DNA from: Agelas oroides
Lineage: Eukaryota > Porifera > Demospongiae > Agelasida > Agelasidae
Reading direction: 5' to 3'
DNA: 64,000 nt
NCBI GenBank assembly: GCA_949130485.1
Contig: OX422192.1
Coordinates: 7,851,085-7,915,084 of the forward strand
In this document: positions 32,066-44,300 of the stretch, in pieces
How positions within the stretch are numbered: position 1 is the stretch's first letter
How the letters are laid out: the number at the start of each line of letters is the position of its first letter
Made by a program: the position numbers and the translations under genes
The notes under the pieces: model-generated
What the model was told of the DNA's origin: nothing
The model's database searches: none
Seen by the model: only the letters and a program-made list of their open reading frames with translations

Positions 32066-33343
32066 TGAGATTGTGTAGCTGTGCATAGTATGTGATCTGC
32101 AATGCTTGTGGGCATTCAGTGTATGCAACAACTTCAGGACTTAATTGATCATTATTGAGCATTTCTCCAAAATTTTGGCTGATGTTAACTTACAAAGTTA
32201 TTCTCACATCACTACTGCCATTTAAGATTCCACTAATGCATACATCACGAAACCACAATTTAATTCTCGCAAAACAAACGAACAACAGCAAAAAATACAT
32301 TTCGGGAAAGCCAAGGGAGACTTTTTCTCCTAGCTTGACTGAAACTTCACCTGAGAGCTAATTAGTGGGTACATGCATGTTACAGATCGACGATCAGAAG
32401 AAGCTGGAAGATACCTTGACTTCCAAGGTGTCACACTAAACTAAGCTGCATCATTGTCCTAGAGAGTGCATCGGCCTCCACAGATGGTTGGGAAACGAAA
32501 ATGTCATGATTACATGTTACTATAATATTATGTATACACTATTTACAATTGCAAAGCAATTCAGTTTGGTAATCCTTATTTGGTGCTCCACAATACCATA
32601 CCCAGGGCGCTGTTTTGCAGTCCCTTCTTGTAGTGTTCTAAAATGAAGGGGCCGGGAGAGCTGGAGTGGAATCTTCAAGACTTCATCCCAAGCATTCATA
32701 GTCTTCATTGGTTCATGTTTTTTTTGTGTGTGTGTTTTGTTTGTTTGTTTTTTCTTGTTTTTTTTTTGTCTTTTGTTTTAACTGCTCCTTTAACACCTAA
32801 ATGCTGAGTGCAAGTATATCAACCTAGTCCACACCAGAGCACCAAACTACGTAACCACCTGATCTCAAGCTCCTGCAACAGAATTACACAGGCCTTATGC
32901 TCAAAACGATTTCATCTTTCAGGGTAAACCAGAATTTTTTTTTCTCCACCCAAGAACCTATAGGAACAAAGCCATTGACTATACTACTACTAATTATTAT
33001 TGAGCCAACTACATACTGTTTTCATCAGGTATGTAAATGCATGATTGAAGTCAATGTTTTACTCACAATATTGGTGGTCTAGCCATGCAAGGAAATTGCT
33101 GTCAGAGGTATAACAGTAACAATGAAACATAGAGGTAGCCTGACAATCACCTCTGTGACCTCCATCAGGCCTGCTAGCGCTGGTCATGTAAGCTACATAA
33201 TATTAGGCTGACTATATAATGCAGAGTGGAAACAAGATGCAATTGTCCGTAACAGCTAGGGGCAGATATGTAACTACATGGCAGAAGTATTGCATGTGAA
33301 AATGTACATAACAGCAGCATATTTATACAGCTAAGTAAATGGC
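32062..33343. other. Intergenic region between convergent genes
   Basis: Separates the 3' ends of the Death-domain gene (plus) and the short FN3-PARP gene (minus). It has a T-rich stretch (32720-32780) and otherwise nothing recognised. Confidence 0.5.
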
Positions 33344-33984
33344 TCAGCAAAAAATTATGTAACGTGGGCGGATGGCTTCATAATCAAAGATAACAAGCTC
33401 ATCGTAGTTCAGTTCTCCCTTTCCAAAGATGCCTTTACGTTTCCCATGAAATGAGTGGTAGCCAGCTGGGGGTGTGGCAAGTTGAGGGGTGTGGTATCGA
33501 ATGCTGTACTTTTTTCCAGGTGCAATGTCGCACACAAGGACTGCATTGTAACAGGTGTTCTTATCTCTAACTGTGGCACCAAATCTGTTACCGGCTGCAT
33601 AGTCGTAAGACTTTGAAGAGTTGTAAGCAAAATAGAATCCATTGCCAAATCTTTGCCATGCTCTATGGTTGATTCTCTGAGGATCAAATCCTCTCCTGGC
33701 AATTCCACAAGCTCCACAGTTTGGATCATCACACAGTTCTGCACAGTCGGCGAGGTCACAGCACAGTGTGGTACCATGGTAGCGCTTTTCAGTGCCTTGG
33801 TACAAAACAGGAAGCTTGCTACGATAATTATTAAATCTCTCTGCTACCATGGGGTTGACAATCCTAACAATTGCAATGATGGAAGGGCATGGGCCTTTTT
33901 CCTTGGCCCAATCTTTCTGGAACCTTTTGCAAAGGTCTTTGTATTTTTTGGACTGGGAATCAATTTCCACACCAGCCGTAAATC
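33344..33984 (-). CDS. PARP-like catalytic exon (last exon of the short gene)
   Basis: One exon carries the whole catalytic domain, about 213 residues. His is in RYHGT, Tyr in GFYFAYNSSKSYDYA and Glu in YDELVIFD, matching H-Y-E of the ADP-ribosyltransferase fold. CDDPNCGACGI adds a Cys cluster not found in vertebrate PARP catalytic domains. The frame is open and closely matches 59478-60115, including the ending YIIFC, which argues against decay. Mono- or poly-transfer and the targets cannot be told from sequence. Confidence 0.82.
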
Positions 33985-36900
33985 CTGCGGAAAGAAAGAT
34001 ATAAAAGTTGCTATGCCATGACAAATTTTTTTGCACAAGTCTGAGGTTTGAGTTAAGAAGTTCATTTACTCAATATGTATGCTGTAAACACAAGTATATA
34101 TACAAGGGCTACAAAACTAAACATAAAATGTGGGGACACAACTTCAATTTAATTAACCCTTTACATACTAAATTAATTTCCCTAAAGGTCTTGTGTAGAC
34201 AATTTAAATTCAGACTCAAGGTTCATCCATCTCCCATTCACATAGCCAATAATAATCTCCTCACCTAACTACCATCTTAATAAGTGCAACATAAATATAC
34301 AGCGAGGATGGAAACCTGACAGTAGGTGTTTTTTCCATCATATGGACCATCCCTAACCTTCTTCTTTTGCTTGCTGCAGATGAAGTTCACAGAAGTCTAC
34401 TTTCCCTGACGTAGGAATCCTCTGGTCACAACCAGGGTAGTCACCATACAGGCAGTAGAGATCAGCTATATGTTTGAATATAGTTAAAATAATATACTTT
34501 TTTTTTTTAGTAGTTTATAAAGTTTGACATTTGTTACCATAAATGTAACATACATACTACACTATAGATTACTTGAACTTGCAAGGCTCAAACAGATCAT
34601 TAAGCAATGTTTACTTCATGTATGGTGGCCAGTGTTCAGCATCCTTACTGCAGAAAATTAGTGATAAATCTCTTCCATTGATCATTGTAACGAAAACTGA
34701 ATTGATGGCTATACAAGTCACCAAGAGGTCTACCTCTGTTACCAATGGATCTGTCAGTGTTTTCAGCGATGAGGGCCACTGCAGAAGAGAAAGACTTTGA
34801 GAGCTACTGCAGAGCAGCAATGATAATGGGCAGCAATGAAGACAGAGCTGGAGCAATGAAGGCCACGAGAAGATGCCCTGACATGACTGTGAAGCTAACT
34901 TAAAAGGTTAGACTGGAAAGGGCTTCCAGGATAGACCACCAGAGGGTTCATGAACAGCAGAGGTGCCTATAGCTACATGCTTAAAAGTTGTGTTTTGTAC
35001 GTCCAGTAGGGTGTAGATACTTGCATGCCCTGCAAGTATAAACCCTGTATCTTATTTACCCCCCCCCCCCCCCCAAGTTCTTACATAGTAGCTACATGTC
35101 TCCACTAAATGCCCCATGGTGAGCATCTTCTAGAATATTTCAACCATGCACAAAGCACACGTTTGGTAGTATTTGTGGCTTGTAGAAAAGCTAGTTGGAA
35201 GCTTTTAGCTATTTTTTTAGCTTAGCAAAACAGTTGTTTCATTTTCTGCTGAACGTATAGACATATTGACCTTCAACCTTGGATCCTCTTCTGACAAGTT
35301 ACTCACTGCCTCACTTCCATAGCATATACCAACAGGGTATGGTACAGTACTCATGGCTATGGCGAAGTTATGGTGAATATATTGTTGACTTTGTATTAAC
35401 TTCATATGAATCTACATAGCTTCATGCACACTACCATTATACTAATTGTTCAGCATAGACTCTCTCAATTTCATGAAGATGCTACCCATATACAAGTGCC
35501 TACAAAGTTAATGGCCAGTGGTGACAGTCTATAAAGGTACTATACATTGCTCAAGCTCACCCTATGATGCTATAATTATACATACTACATGGTCAATATG
35601 CCATACATTAACTGGTCAATTACTTCTCTGTCTGAACAAAATTACTTATAATTGGTGTGTGTGCGTGTGTGGGGGGGGGGGGGGGGGAGATGGGGGGATG
35701 GGAGGATGGGGGGGATGGGGGAAGGGGGATTCAAATAACAAGTCACTGCATGCCTGCTTACCAAATTCTATGGCATGTTCTTTGGAACAAAAATCATAGA
35801 TACTTTCGTCATCTCTCTCTTGTCTTTGTCTGGTACATTCTGGAAGCCGGCACTGAGAGTTCCAATCTGAATATCATAAGAAAGGTCATAGCAGCACACA
35901 GCATAAGGAGTAAGCATTACCCAAATAATGTTAGACACTTAGAAATACGTTTCAAGCATACTATGCTTTTAGGCTTATTACCAGTATGTCATACATACCA
36001 ATTAACTTTGTCGCTGATGTCCAATTTCCTGTCTGATCATCACAATTCTTTGCCCTCACTGAAAACTGGCAGATACAATCCAATATCAACCCTGACTCAC
36101 TGGTGAGTGTGAGCGTAGTGGAAGAGCTGGGTACAATCTTCTGAATGCTATATCCCTCCTGTTCTTCTCCCTTGAAGGAGATCTCATACTGTGTAAGTTC
36201 TGCAGGGTTACTAAGATCAACATTTGTTGGTGGTTCCCAATCCAGTGTCAAAGAGGGCTTGTTTTTGTCCAGAGTTAATTTCAGATTTTGAACCGGACCT
36301 GGGATCATTGCTGTATAGGTGACAAAAATTGATGCATGCGATGTTAGTGCATTTGACTAGCAACCGAAGACCATGACCTAGATATAGCTCTTGATACAAA
36401 ATGGATCTTAACTGGCTGTGTGGTGTATTAGCCTCGTTCCCAGGCTCTCCCCTCACCTTGACGAAAAATAATTTACGTATAGGGGTGAGGGGAGAGCCTG
36501 GGAACGAGGCTAGTGGTGTATCCTCACAGAAGTATTGTGTCACTGGAGTCCATGGTCCTGCACCGTCACTGCTGACTGCCCTCACTTCAAAGTCATATGT
36601 TTTCAGTGGCTTGAGCCGATCTCTCCCAAGAGCAATTTCATGGTGGTGGCGATCAACTGAAAGTTGCTGAAATGTAGTACAGCTTAGTTGTGGTTTAAAG
36701 CGAATATGGTGTTCTGTGACATCTTCAGCCCTAATGTTTTGTGGTGGATCCCACATCAGTATCACAGATGGAACATCTGGTTTCACTTTAATCTTCAGGT
36801 TCTTAACTTGATCTGGAACTGGAGAACATGAGACGGAGAGAAACTCAAGACAACTAGTTACTGAAGAGCGTGACAGCCATGAGTTAGACATTCAGTAGAG

Positions 36901-38464
36901 AGCATGACTGTACTTTTATGTTAGGTACTGATGGTCAGTCACAAAGTAAACAGGCACCTGAAGTAGTTGGTCCCCCAGTACTGGAGCAATTGGTCCCCTG
37001 GGCAATATACTCCAGAGTAACCGGTCCCCTAACTTACTCCATAGTAACCGGTCCCCCTTGAAGTAAATGTCCCCCACTTTACTCCCTCAACTACCTTGAA
37101 CCATGAGGAGATGCTCAAGTACACAAGATGATTATTGTATTGATAGGCAAGTGAATAAATTTGTTGCATGTTTGTGCCTGACAAAGTAATGAATATAGGC
37201 AATATTCATATGTTATTGGATTGTACTCAAACCTACTTTAACCTTTAATACATAACATTGCATGCTTGCAACATTACATCACCACAGAGTCTGCGGCACT
37301 GTTGAAATAGGCTCTGCTCGCAGAAAGGATGGGACAGGGGAAGGTGCGTCAGTGTCACCATAGTGTCACCCATTACAACCACCATGTGCCACGACCACAG
37401 CACATCGTGGCTAGCTGTTGTGGCTGGCTGTAGAAAGCCCTCAATTGGCAGTGGATAGCCCATTTCTCCCCTTGTTGTTTTGCACAAACGACTGTAGAGA
37501 ACACTCTCCTAACCTTGCAGGCACCCCACTTCTGGCACTGTAGGTATTGGTTCAGTCTGGATGAGTGTTCACTGGTCAAGACCTCTGACTATATTGAAAG
37601 CTCACTAATGAATCGATGTGGTTAAGGTCACAAGTCCGAACTGAATGGCTAAATTAAGTTATCAAGTTTCAAGCTTTGGATTTGGAAGAAGGTGTTGATA
37701 TACCCAGGTTTTCCTCCTCTCATGTGGCCTGGGTACATGGCTAACGGCACGTAAAAGGTACCCATAGGCTAAAACTCACTTGTAGAGATTACACTTCAGA
37801 ATTTACTTGTTTTTAGAATGAACTTATACACTTTGTCTATATAACTATTTTCTTTCCTCTTTTTTGTACATTAAACTTTGGCTATATATGATCTCTCCCT
37901 TCACATTTCAATTCATATCTCCCTCCTGTATATTAGCTATGTATATGTATCAACTAGGCTATTGAAGCATTTGACGTAGCTGTTATGAACAGGTTTCAGC
38001 TGTACACCTAGACATTTAGCATTAGCAATTGGATCCTCTATGATAATGCATGCATAGCTATGCAGGAAATTTCAATATGCCCTGTCATCTACGATTTTTA
38101 GTTTGTGCATACTCAGGCAATTGAGTCAAATCCCCACCTTGTCCGGCATCCCACTATAGCCCGAATTGGGGGATTTCGTAGTACGTTACCATCCGTATGC
38201 TATACAGTGGATTTATATGGTTAGGGTGTGGTTAGGGTTGGGTTAGGGCTGGTATAAATACAGTATAACATACGGATGGTAACGTACTGTCGGCTTGTCC
38301 ACCCGAACTGGGGGTGGTGGAGCATAACATTGACATACGCATAAAGTACTCGAACCGGTAGTGGTAACGGATTCCGAACAATACAGTGAAGATGAACGAT
38401 CTTAATGTCGACCGTAATTTTGTATCTCACCTCCAGGTCTCCCTGTCCACCACCGGCGCCCCAT
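33344..38464 (-). CDS. Short FN3x2 - Cys/His x2 - PARP-like ADP-ribosyltransferase gene
   Basis: Exons in order (plus coordinates): 38464-38431 (candidate start, 11 codons), 36818-36528 (FN3), 36310-35999 (FN3), 35866-35762 (Cys/His module 1), 34465-34358 (module 2), 33984-33344 (PARP-like). All introns are phase 1, giving 496 residues. FN3 marks include SVILMWDPP, YDFEVRAVSSDGAGPW and LTLDWEPP. Module 1 is C-x4-C-x15-C-x3-H; module 2 is C-x7-C-x12-C-x2-H. The last exon has RYHGTTLCCD, CGACGIARRGFD, GNGFYFAYNSSKSYDYA and YDELVIFDYEAI, giving the PARP His-Tyr-Glu triad. It parallels the last six exons of the giant paralogue at 41-60 kb. Exons from 36818 downward are firm; the start exon is inferred from phase and a GTGAGA donor. 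Confidence 0.8.
34466..35761. other. Intron of the short FN3-PARP gene
   Basis: Lies between the two Cys/His module exons. It holds a poly-C run (35050-35066) and a TG/poly-G run (35655-35730). No further exon was found. Confidence 0.55.
36429..36512. mobile_element. TAGCCTCGTTCCC foldback element, 84 bp, 9-bp target duplication
   Basis: A near-perfect hairpin: TAGCCTCGTTCCCAGGCTCT, CCCCTCACC and the mirror ending GAACGAGGCTA. GTGGTGTAT is at 36420-36428 and 36513-36521. It begins 15 bp after the donor junction (36528/36527) of an FN3 exon of the minus-strand gene. Confidence 0.92.
36819..38430. other. Probable first intron of the short FN3-PARP gene
   Basis: Contains an irregular repeat of GTAACCGGTCCCC-like phrases (36965-37090) and a palindrome at about 38170-38300. 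A TGTAGAAAGCC, CAGTGGATAGCCCATTTCTC segment (37425-37475) resembles 25880-25920. No further FN3 exon was found. Confidence 0.5.
38170..38300. repeat. Palindrome with TTAGGG-like repeats in its loop
   Basis: GTACGTTACCATCCGTATG and CATACGGATGGTAACGTAC are inverted. The loop reads GGTTAGGGTGTGGTTAGGGT, TGGGTTAGGGC, i.e. degenerate metazoan telomere units. Confidence 0.75.
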
Positions 38465-41291
38465 CTCGAGTAGGTTGGCGAAGCCAGATTCAAGCGCAGC
38501 GTACATCTTGACTTGAGCGCAAGATGGTAGTCAAATGGCCGCCCTAAATTGCGGGACTAGGGAGGCTGTAAAATGGGGCAACTCAGTTGTTTCGTTAAAA
38601 AATGCCTGCTGGTATCAGCTACTACCAAGCTACTGACGTGATTGGAAACTCCCGGAAAATCGATGACGCAATCCTCGTTGCGATAATCAAAACGGCTAAA
38701 TTTTTAAATATTAATTGACCATAAGTAGGTTAGAGCGGCAACGTTTTTGAAGGTCTGGCTTCAATGTCACTTCCACGACTTCCCTGTCAATCGCACACTT
38801 GTTCGCACCTACTTAATTACCTACTGACTTGCTGACAGTGCAACACCAACTCAATATGCGAGTGTCACCAGACTCTCTCCCGCTTTTCGTGTGAGAGTCT
38901 GGCTCCGCGAGACTAGATGAGTGCTCGGTTTCTCGTATCCTTTGTTCGTACATCCTCTTCTTTTCATTCTCATGCTTACGATAGCACAAAACGGAATTCT
39001 CACCTACGGAATTCTCACTTACATATTCTTGCGTATTATAGTGGGGGGTGGTGCGGCGCGCGTATAGCGCACAGCGTTGTAGCTAGGGGGTCTGGGGGTA
39101 GGCCTATGTTCCCCCCAGGAAATTTAGACCATATGAGAATGCTTCTGCGGCTGTTGGAGACCACCATAACCACGCAGAATTTATGGCAACTGGAGCGTAA
39201 CTCAGGCGATTCACCGTATGGTCGTTTTTCGGAGCCCCTTCCCTTCGGAATTAGCCTTTGTATTTGAGGCACGGCCACAGAACTGTCTCTTGGGAGCTAC
39301 AGATTTGAGTGCTTTATGTTTTCAGGACATGAAGCAGTGATTCATATAGAGATGTGCGCTGCGCCGGTCAGAGTAGCTAACTGCGCGCCGCTTTTCGCGC
39401 TTGCTCAGTCCCGAGAAGGGGGGGGGGGGGGGGGGGGGGCATGGGCCACAATGCTGCCCCTGCATGGAGGCTGCATGAATAGAAGTTTAATACGAATGCA
39501 TGAATCATCGGCGTCTTTCATGTCAACTGACATCTGTACACCAGTCTCTCGGACATGACACTACTTTTACTAGTACATGTGGAGACGATCAGTCTTTCTG
39601 CGCAGCAATCTGATGGAGCTTCTCAACACGGGCTGGGAACGCCCCGGAACGCGCCATTATCTTACGCTGGCCGGCTTGAGCCATTCAGTCGAATCGCCAG
39701 CGTGCGTAAAACGGGGACTTTAATTGCAATGACGTAATCCAAGAGGCACTATTTGGCCCAATTGGAGCGGGAAATGCAGGAGCGGTTCAGCTGTGTTGGG
39801 AAGGCTGGCGTTGGAGACGTAGGTAGAAATCCTGACTAGAGGTAAGCTCAGTTGCTAGTACTAAGATAATAGAATGTAGGAATGAGTACTGAAAGCAAGT
39901 TGAAGGTTAAACAGGGTCCAGGAAACCGTCGTAAGTGTGGGGCATGTGGTCATGGGTAGGAACGTTTTATGCTCGCTTTCCATACTAGGGTAGTGGACAC
40001 AAACGATATATGCGCTGCTAAGAACTACAGCAACTGTAGGTAACACACATGAATTTTGGAGGTTGTAGGTGCTGGCTACAGCAAATGTGCCACCGAAATA
40101 TGATCTAACCATTTGATTATGTGGGGGTCTTCACTCCATCATTCATTACTGGAGCCTATCTACTTGATATTTCAGGGATATTTTACTTCTATTTGCCCCA
40201 GACTACTCAACGAGTACAAGACTTGTGTCCCAGTGTTTCCATAGAAAGACAAGAATACAATTTAGAACTATTACCAAGAGCACATTAGATTTTGATGCAA
40301 TCTAGCTATTGCTTAAGAGCATTCAATCACTGTGTAGCATTCCGCATGCTAGGTGTTTCAGGACACTGTGGGGGTTATAAATGCCTTAGTAGCATGCCGA
40401 ATGTGTGCTGTGCAGGCCATCATTGATTCAGCCATAAATTTGGTAATGATAATTACTACCTGTTCTCCAGCAGAGTGTGCCTGAAAGACCAGTTGAGTAT
40501 ATTCACCACACAGGCCTTGTTGGAGTTACCAAAAGTTGCCAGAAGTTCCCATGGTAACTCTTTTATCCCTGGACTGAGCCCTCTAGCCGGAATTCTGCTC
40601 GATCATTATTGTCATCTCACTGCAACCTGTGTTCACCTGTTTACTGTTGATTTGTATCCAATTACATGTAAAGATGATATATCAACCGAAATGAGTTGTG
40701 TGTAAACTTGACAGATCGAACAATGTATGCATGTACACCATAAAAGCAGTATTTGATACCTATGTTTTTGGAACATACGCTGAACTGTTATGCCACAGTG
40801 GACACTGATTTTTATGGTCTAGTTTTATGAAATATACCCAGTCAGATTACAGCATGCCTTTGGAATAGTTCCAGCAGGTGGCTACGGCAAATGTTCCAGC
40901 TTTGTTGGCACAGACCCGGAATATCACTCTGCAGCTGCAGTATCTTTGCTCCTAAAGCTGAAATAAGTCCTAAACTTGCTACACTTGAAGGCCTACTTAT
41001 GCATTGCATGTCCTTCTATTCTTATGCTATTTCTGTATTGGCTTCCTGAGTTACAGCGGTTAAAATATTCATGCAGCTTCCGTGCATTTTCGCGCACCTC
41101 CGTATATTATTGCGCACGTACGCACGCCGCGTTGTAAATAAATTTGTACGGGCAGGTATTGACGTTACGTACGCTGGCGATTCGATCGACTGCATTGTCC
41201 ATGACGTCATCATGAGCTGCCATCACGTCACAGTGCAAGCTGAGCCCATGCAGCATTGCGCTCAGGCTCAATACTGCTTTGGGAAATCGAA
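38465..41291. promoter_or_regulatory. Intergenic region between the two divergent FN3-PARP genes
   Basis: About 2.8 kb between the candidate starts. It contains AGTCTGGC-type foldback arms (38470-38490, 38868-38915), a dispersed repeat with GGGGGTCTGGGGGTAGG, CCCCCCAGGAAATTT (39085-39130), a poly-G run (39418-39440) and a CRE-like TGACGTCA near 41203. Promoters are expected here; none is proved. Confidence 0.35.
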
Positions 41292-41319
41292 ATGGGGCAG
41301 TCTGTAGGGCGAGCTGAAG
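41292..41319 (+). CDS. Candidate start exon of the giant gene
   Basis: ATG at 41292 gives nine codons, MGQSVGRAE, plus one base, then GTGAGT. Phase 1 is what the first FN3 exon at 41754 requires. The minus-strand paralogue has an analogous short Met-Gly exon. Gly2 could suggest N-myristoylation, but position 6 is Gly, not Ser/Thr, so this is weak. Such a short exon can occur by chance. Confidence 0.4.
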
Positions 41320-44300
41320 GTGAGTTCTTGGTAAAAAAATGCCAGCTGGTTTCTGCATTCAGGGAACTGGCCCGGCGAAAAATTATATAGTGTTGTTTTG
41401 GGATGTAGTCTCATGCAGATCTGTGTCTGGCCACGCAAGATTATACTATATTCGGGGGATCAATTTGCCAATATTTCTGCCCTTAGGTCATGTAGCCAGC
41501 ATGATAACGTTATTGACCACTGCACTATTCCACACCCATGCAATGTGATACAAAAACAGAAGTGTATATATCATTTCCTTTTTCAACTATACAGATCTAG
41601 CAAATGGAGACTAAGAGGAACTGCATGTACGCACATAAGAATACGAAATGACATCTTTAAGTTCAACACTTTTGTGTTTAGTTATTTCCATGGCTCCCAA
41701 TAAAACCTATGCTTGCAGCTACACATTAAATGTTTGTTTCACCCACTGTGTAGTTGGTGAGGTTCAAAACCTAACGGCAATTCTGCAACCCAACTACGAA
41801 TTCGGTTCAGGGACATTTCTTACGCTACAATGGGATGCACCAATCAAGAACAGTGATGATGAAGTCACATCATATGACATTCGGTTCAAGCCAAAAGATG
41901 GAGATGATTATCATGAGGAAAGTGTAGATGGTCCCAGTAAAACCATCACCCTCACCAAGGCATCAGGAATTGAGCCACTGACCACATACAAGTTTAAAGT
42001 GAGAGCAAGAATTGGAGATACTGAAGGAAAATGGAAAGCTGTGTCACAGTACATTGGTAGGTGTAGAATCGCAAGGCTTATCAGCAAAATGCTTTTATAC
42101 CTAAAGAAACAAGGCCAGGGCTACCAGTATAATATTATTATGCTCATATTGTCTGCATGCCTCACTCTTGTTTCTATAGTCACAACAGGTGGGGATTTTT
42201 TTCTGATATGCTGATAGGAAATTGTAGATTCTGTTTCAGGAAGTAGTGAATGATAAGCTACCTTGTCTAAAGTGTAAACTACCTTGTATGTTTAATCAGG
42301 TTGGGAAATATAACACATAATGCATGTTAGTCTGGGATTTATAGTTCACCCTTGTCCTCGGGCTCCACCCTCAAAGTCAGGTGATCATTGATTGACTATC
42401 ATGCATTATTCATTACATATGTACTTTTCTGTCTTTCAAGCCCTTGCTCCAGCTCCGGTTCAAAACTTTACAGCAACTGTGGACACACACACACCTTCCA
42501 TCATTCTGAACTGGGACCCACATGACAACCAGTCTACAACCGGTGATCCTGTCATTCAATATGATATTCGTTTCAAGCCCAAGAAGGAAGATTGTTACAG
42601 TGAAACAACCGTCACTCCACCAACCACAAGCCTTGTTGTTGGAAGGGACTTGGGTCTTAAGCCGTTGCTGAAATATAGCTTTGAAGTGAGGCCTCGAAAT
42701 GAATACTTTGGAGGAATGTGGGAAACAGTGATGGAATATGTCGGTAAGGATATATAAGTATCACCATAATACTAAGCTATACTGGAAAATATCACAAGTT
42801 TGTTGCTGTCTGTATTGTTACGCGTGCACAGCACAAGTAACAATGCCAACAGCAACAAACCAGTGATATTTATTCTGATATAGCTTGGTACTATGATGAT
42901 AATGATTTTATCATACGAACCTTTGGTTTTATTGCACGTTCAGACGCAAAGCACCTGACTTGTACTTGATATGGATTCTTGTGTGACTTGTAGTACTGAG
43001 ACAGGTTTTCATGTGACTTGCAGTACTGATAAAAATTCTCACATGACTTGTAGTAAAAAAATATGGCTTTTTATAAACCGCATGCAGCTGCAAGGCTTCC
43101 CCATTGACTCCCATACATTCACGTGAGTTAGACGTGTAGGTTATGCATGTCAACTTTAATCGCACAGTAATCCAAAGCTATTGCTGTTCAGATCTATAGC
43201 CTACTAGTGCAGTAACATGACAGAACATATGGCTCTCGATCTCTCTTTCCTTGCAGCTCTGAATCCAGGTCCAGTTCAGAATGTAAGAGCAACTGTAAAT
43301 CCGGAGGTTCCTTCAGTGGATCTGACCTGGGATCCCCCAGCTAACGCCAGTGATACTGGGGATGTTACTATGTATCACATTCGCTTCAAGCAAGAAGGGA
43401 GAGAGTGGTGTAATGAGATGACCGTGGATGGCTCTACCACCAGCGTGGCTCTCACCAGAGAATCAGGGCTTGTTCCACAGACTACTTATGACTTTGCTGT
43501 GAGAGCTCAGAGTGGTGATGACATTGGAGAGTGCGAAACAGTGTCAGCATATTTAGGTGCATATATGTACTGTAACAACAGACATGCTACTATTCAACTT
43601 CCTGTGGCACGTAATATCTATGTAGTACGTAGCTGTGGGGTATAAAGCGCTAACCGCTCGATGGTGGCCATGACGACTATAGTTGTCATTTGTAATTAAT
43701 GTATATATTTATGACGACATTCGGATATAAAGGGTTAATTATACTTGGCCATCCCAGTAATTATACCAGTTGCATCAGTGTGACACGTCATTCATGGCAA
43801 GGAATGTTCCACTGTACTAAATAGGTTTTCTTGAAAGTGCGTTGAAAATCTTCTTTAATTGATTCATGCAGTCTCTTGCTTCATAAGGCTACATTCCTGC
43901 CATAACCATGTAACCAAGGTAGTCCTTCAGGGCCAGATATGCAAGATGAAGCAACGTGCCAACCACTACCAGAATGTTGATTTATAGGTCTTCTGAAAAG
44001 AGTGACTAATTAACTAAAGAGAGAAGCTGCACTCTGAATCCAACAAGTTGGAAGCATCTCTTATGATGCATCACATGTACACACTACTACTGAGACGACA
44101 CATGCACCTGTAGCACGTGGTAAGTTTGAACTTCACAGTAACTTTTGAGGGTCACAATGTTTGATGGCTGCAACCATATTTGGAGACTCCACTTGTACAG
44201 GCTACACTATAAAAACAAAATTACAACTTTAGCAAATTAATTGGTTACTACAATTGCGTGACTGTCTTTCCTATGCTAATTCAAAGAATTTGGTACTTGT

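Noticed and set aside
33409-33777. Alternative minus-strand frame inside the PARP exon (also 59628-60050)
   Set aside because: Out-of-frame shadow of the conserved catalytic exon; present in both paralogues because the DNA is similar.
41199-41212. CRE-like TGACGTCA as a defined promoter element
   Set aside because: An 8-bp palindrome occurs by chance and also inside transposon copies (for example near 5271); noted only as context.
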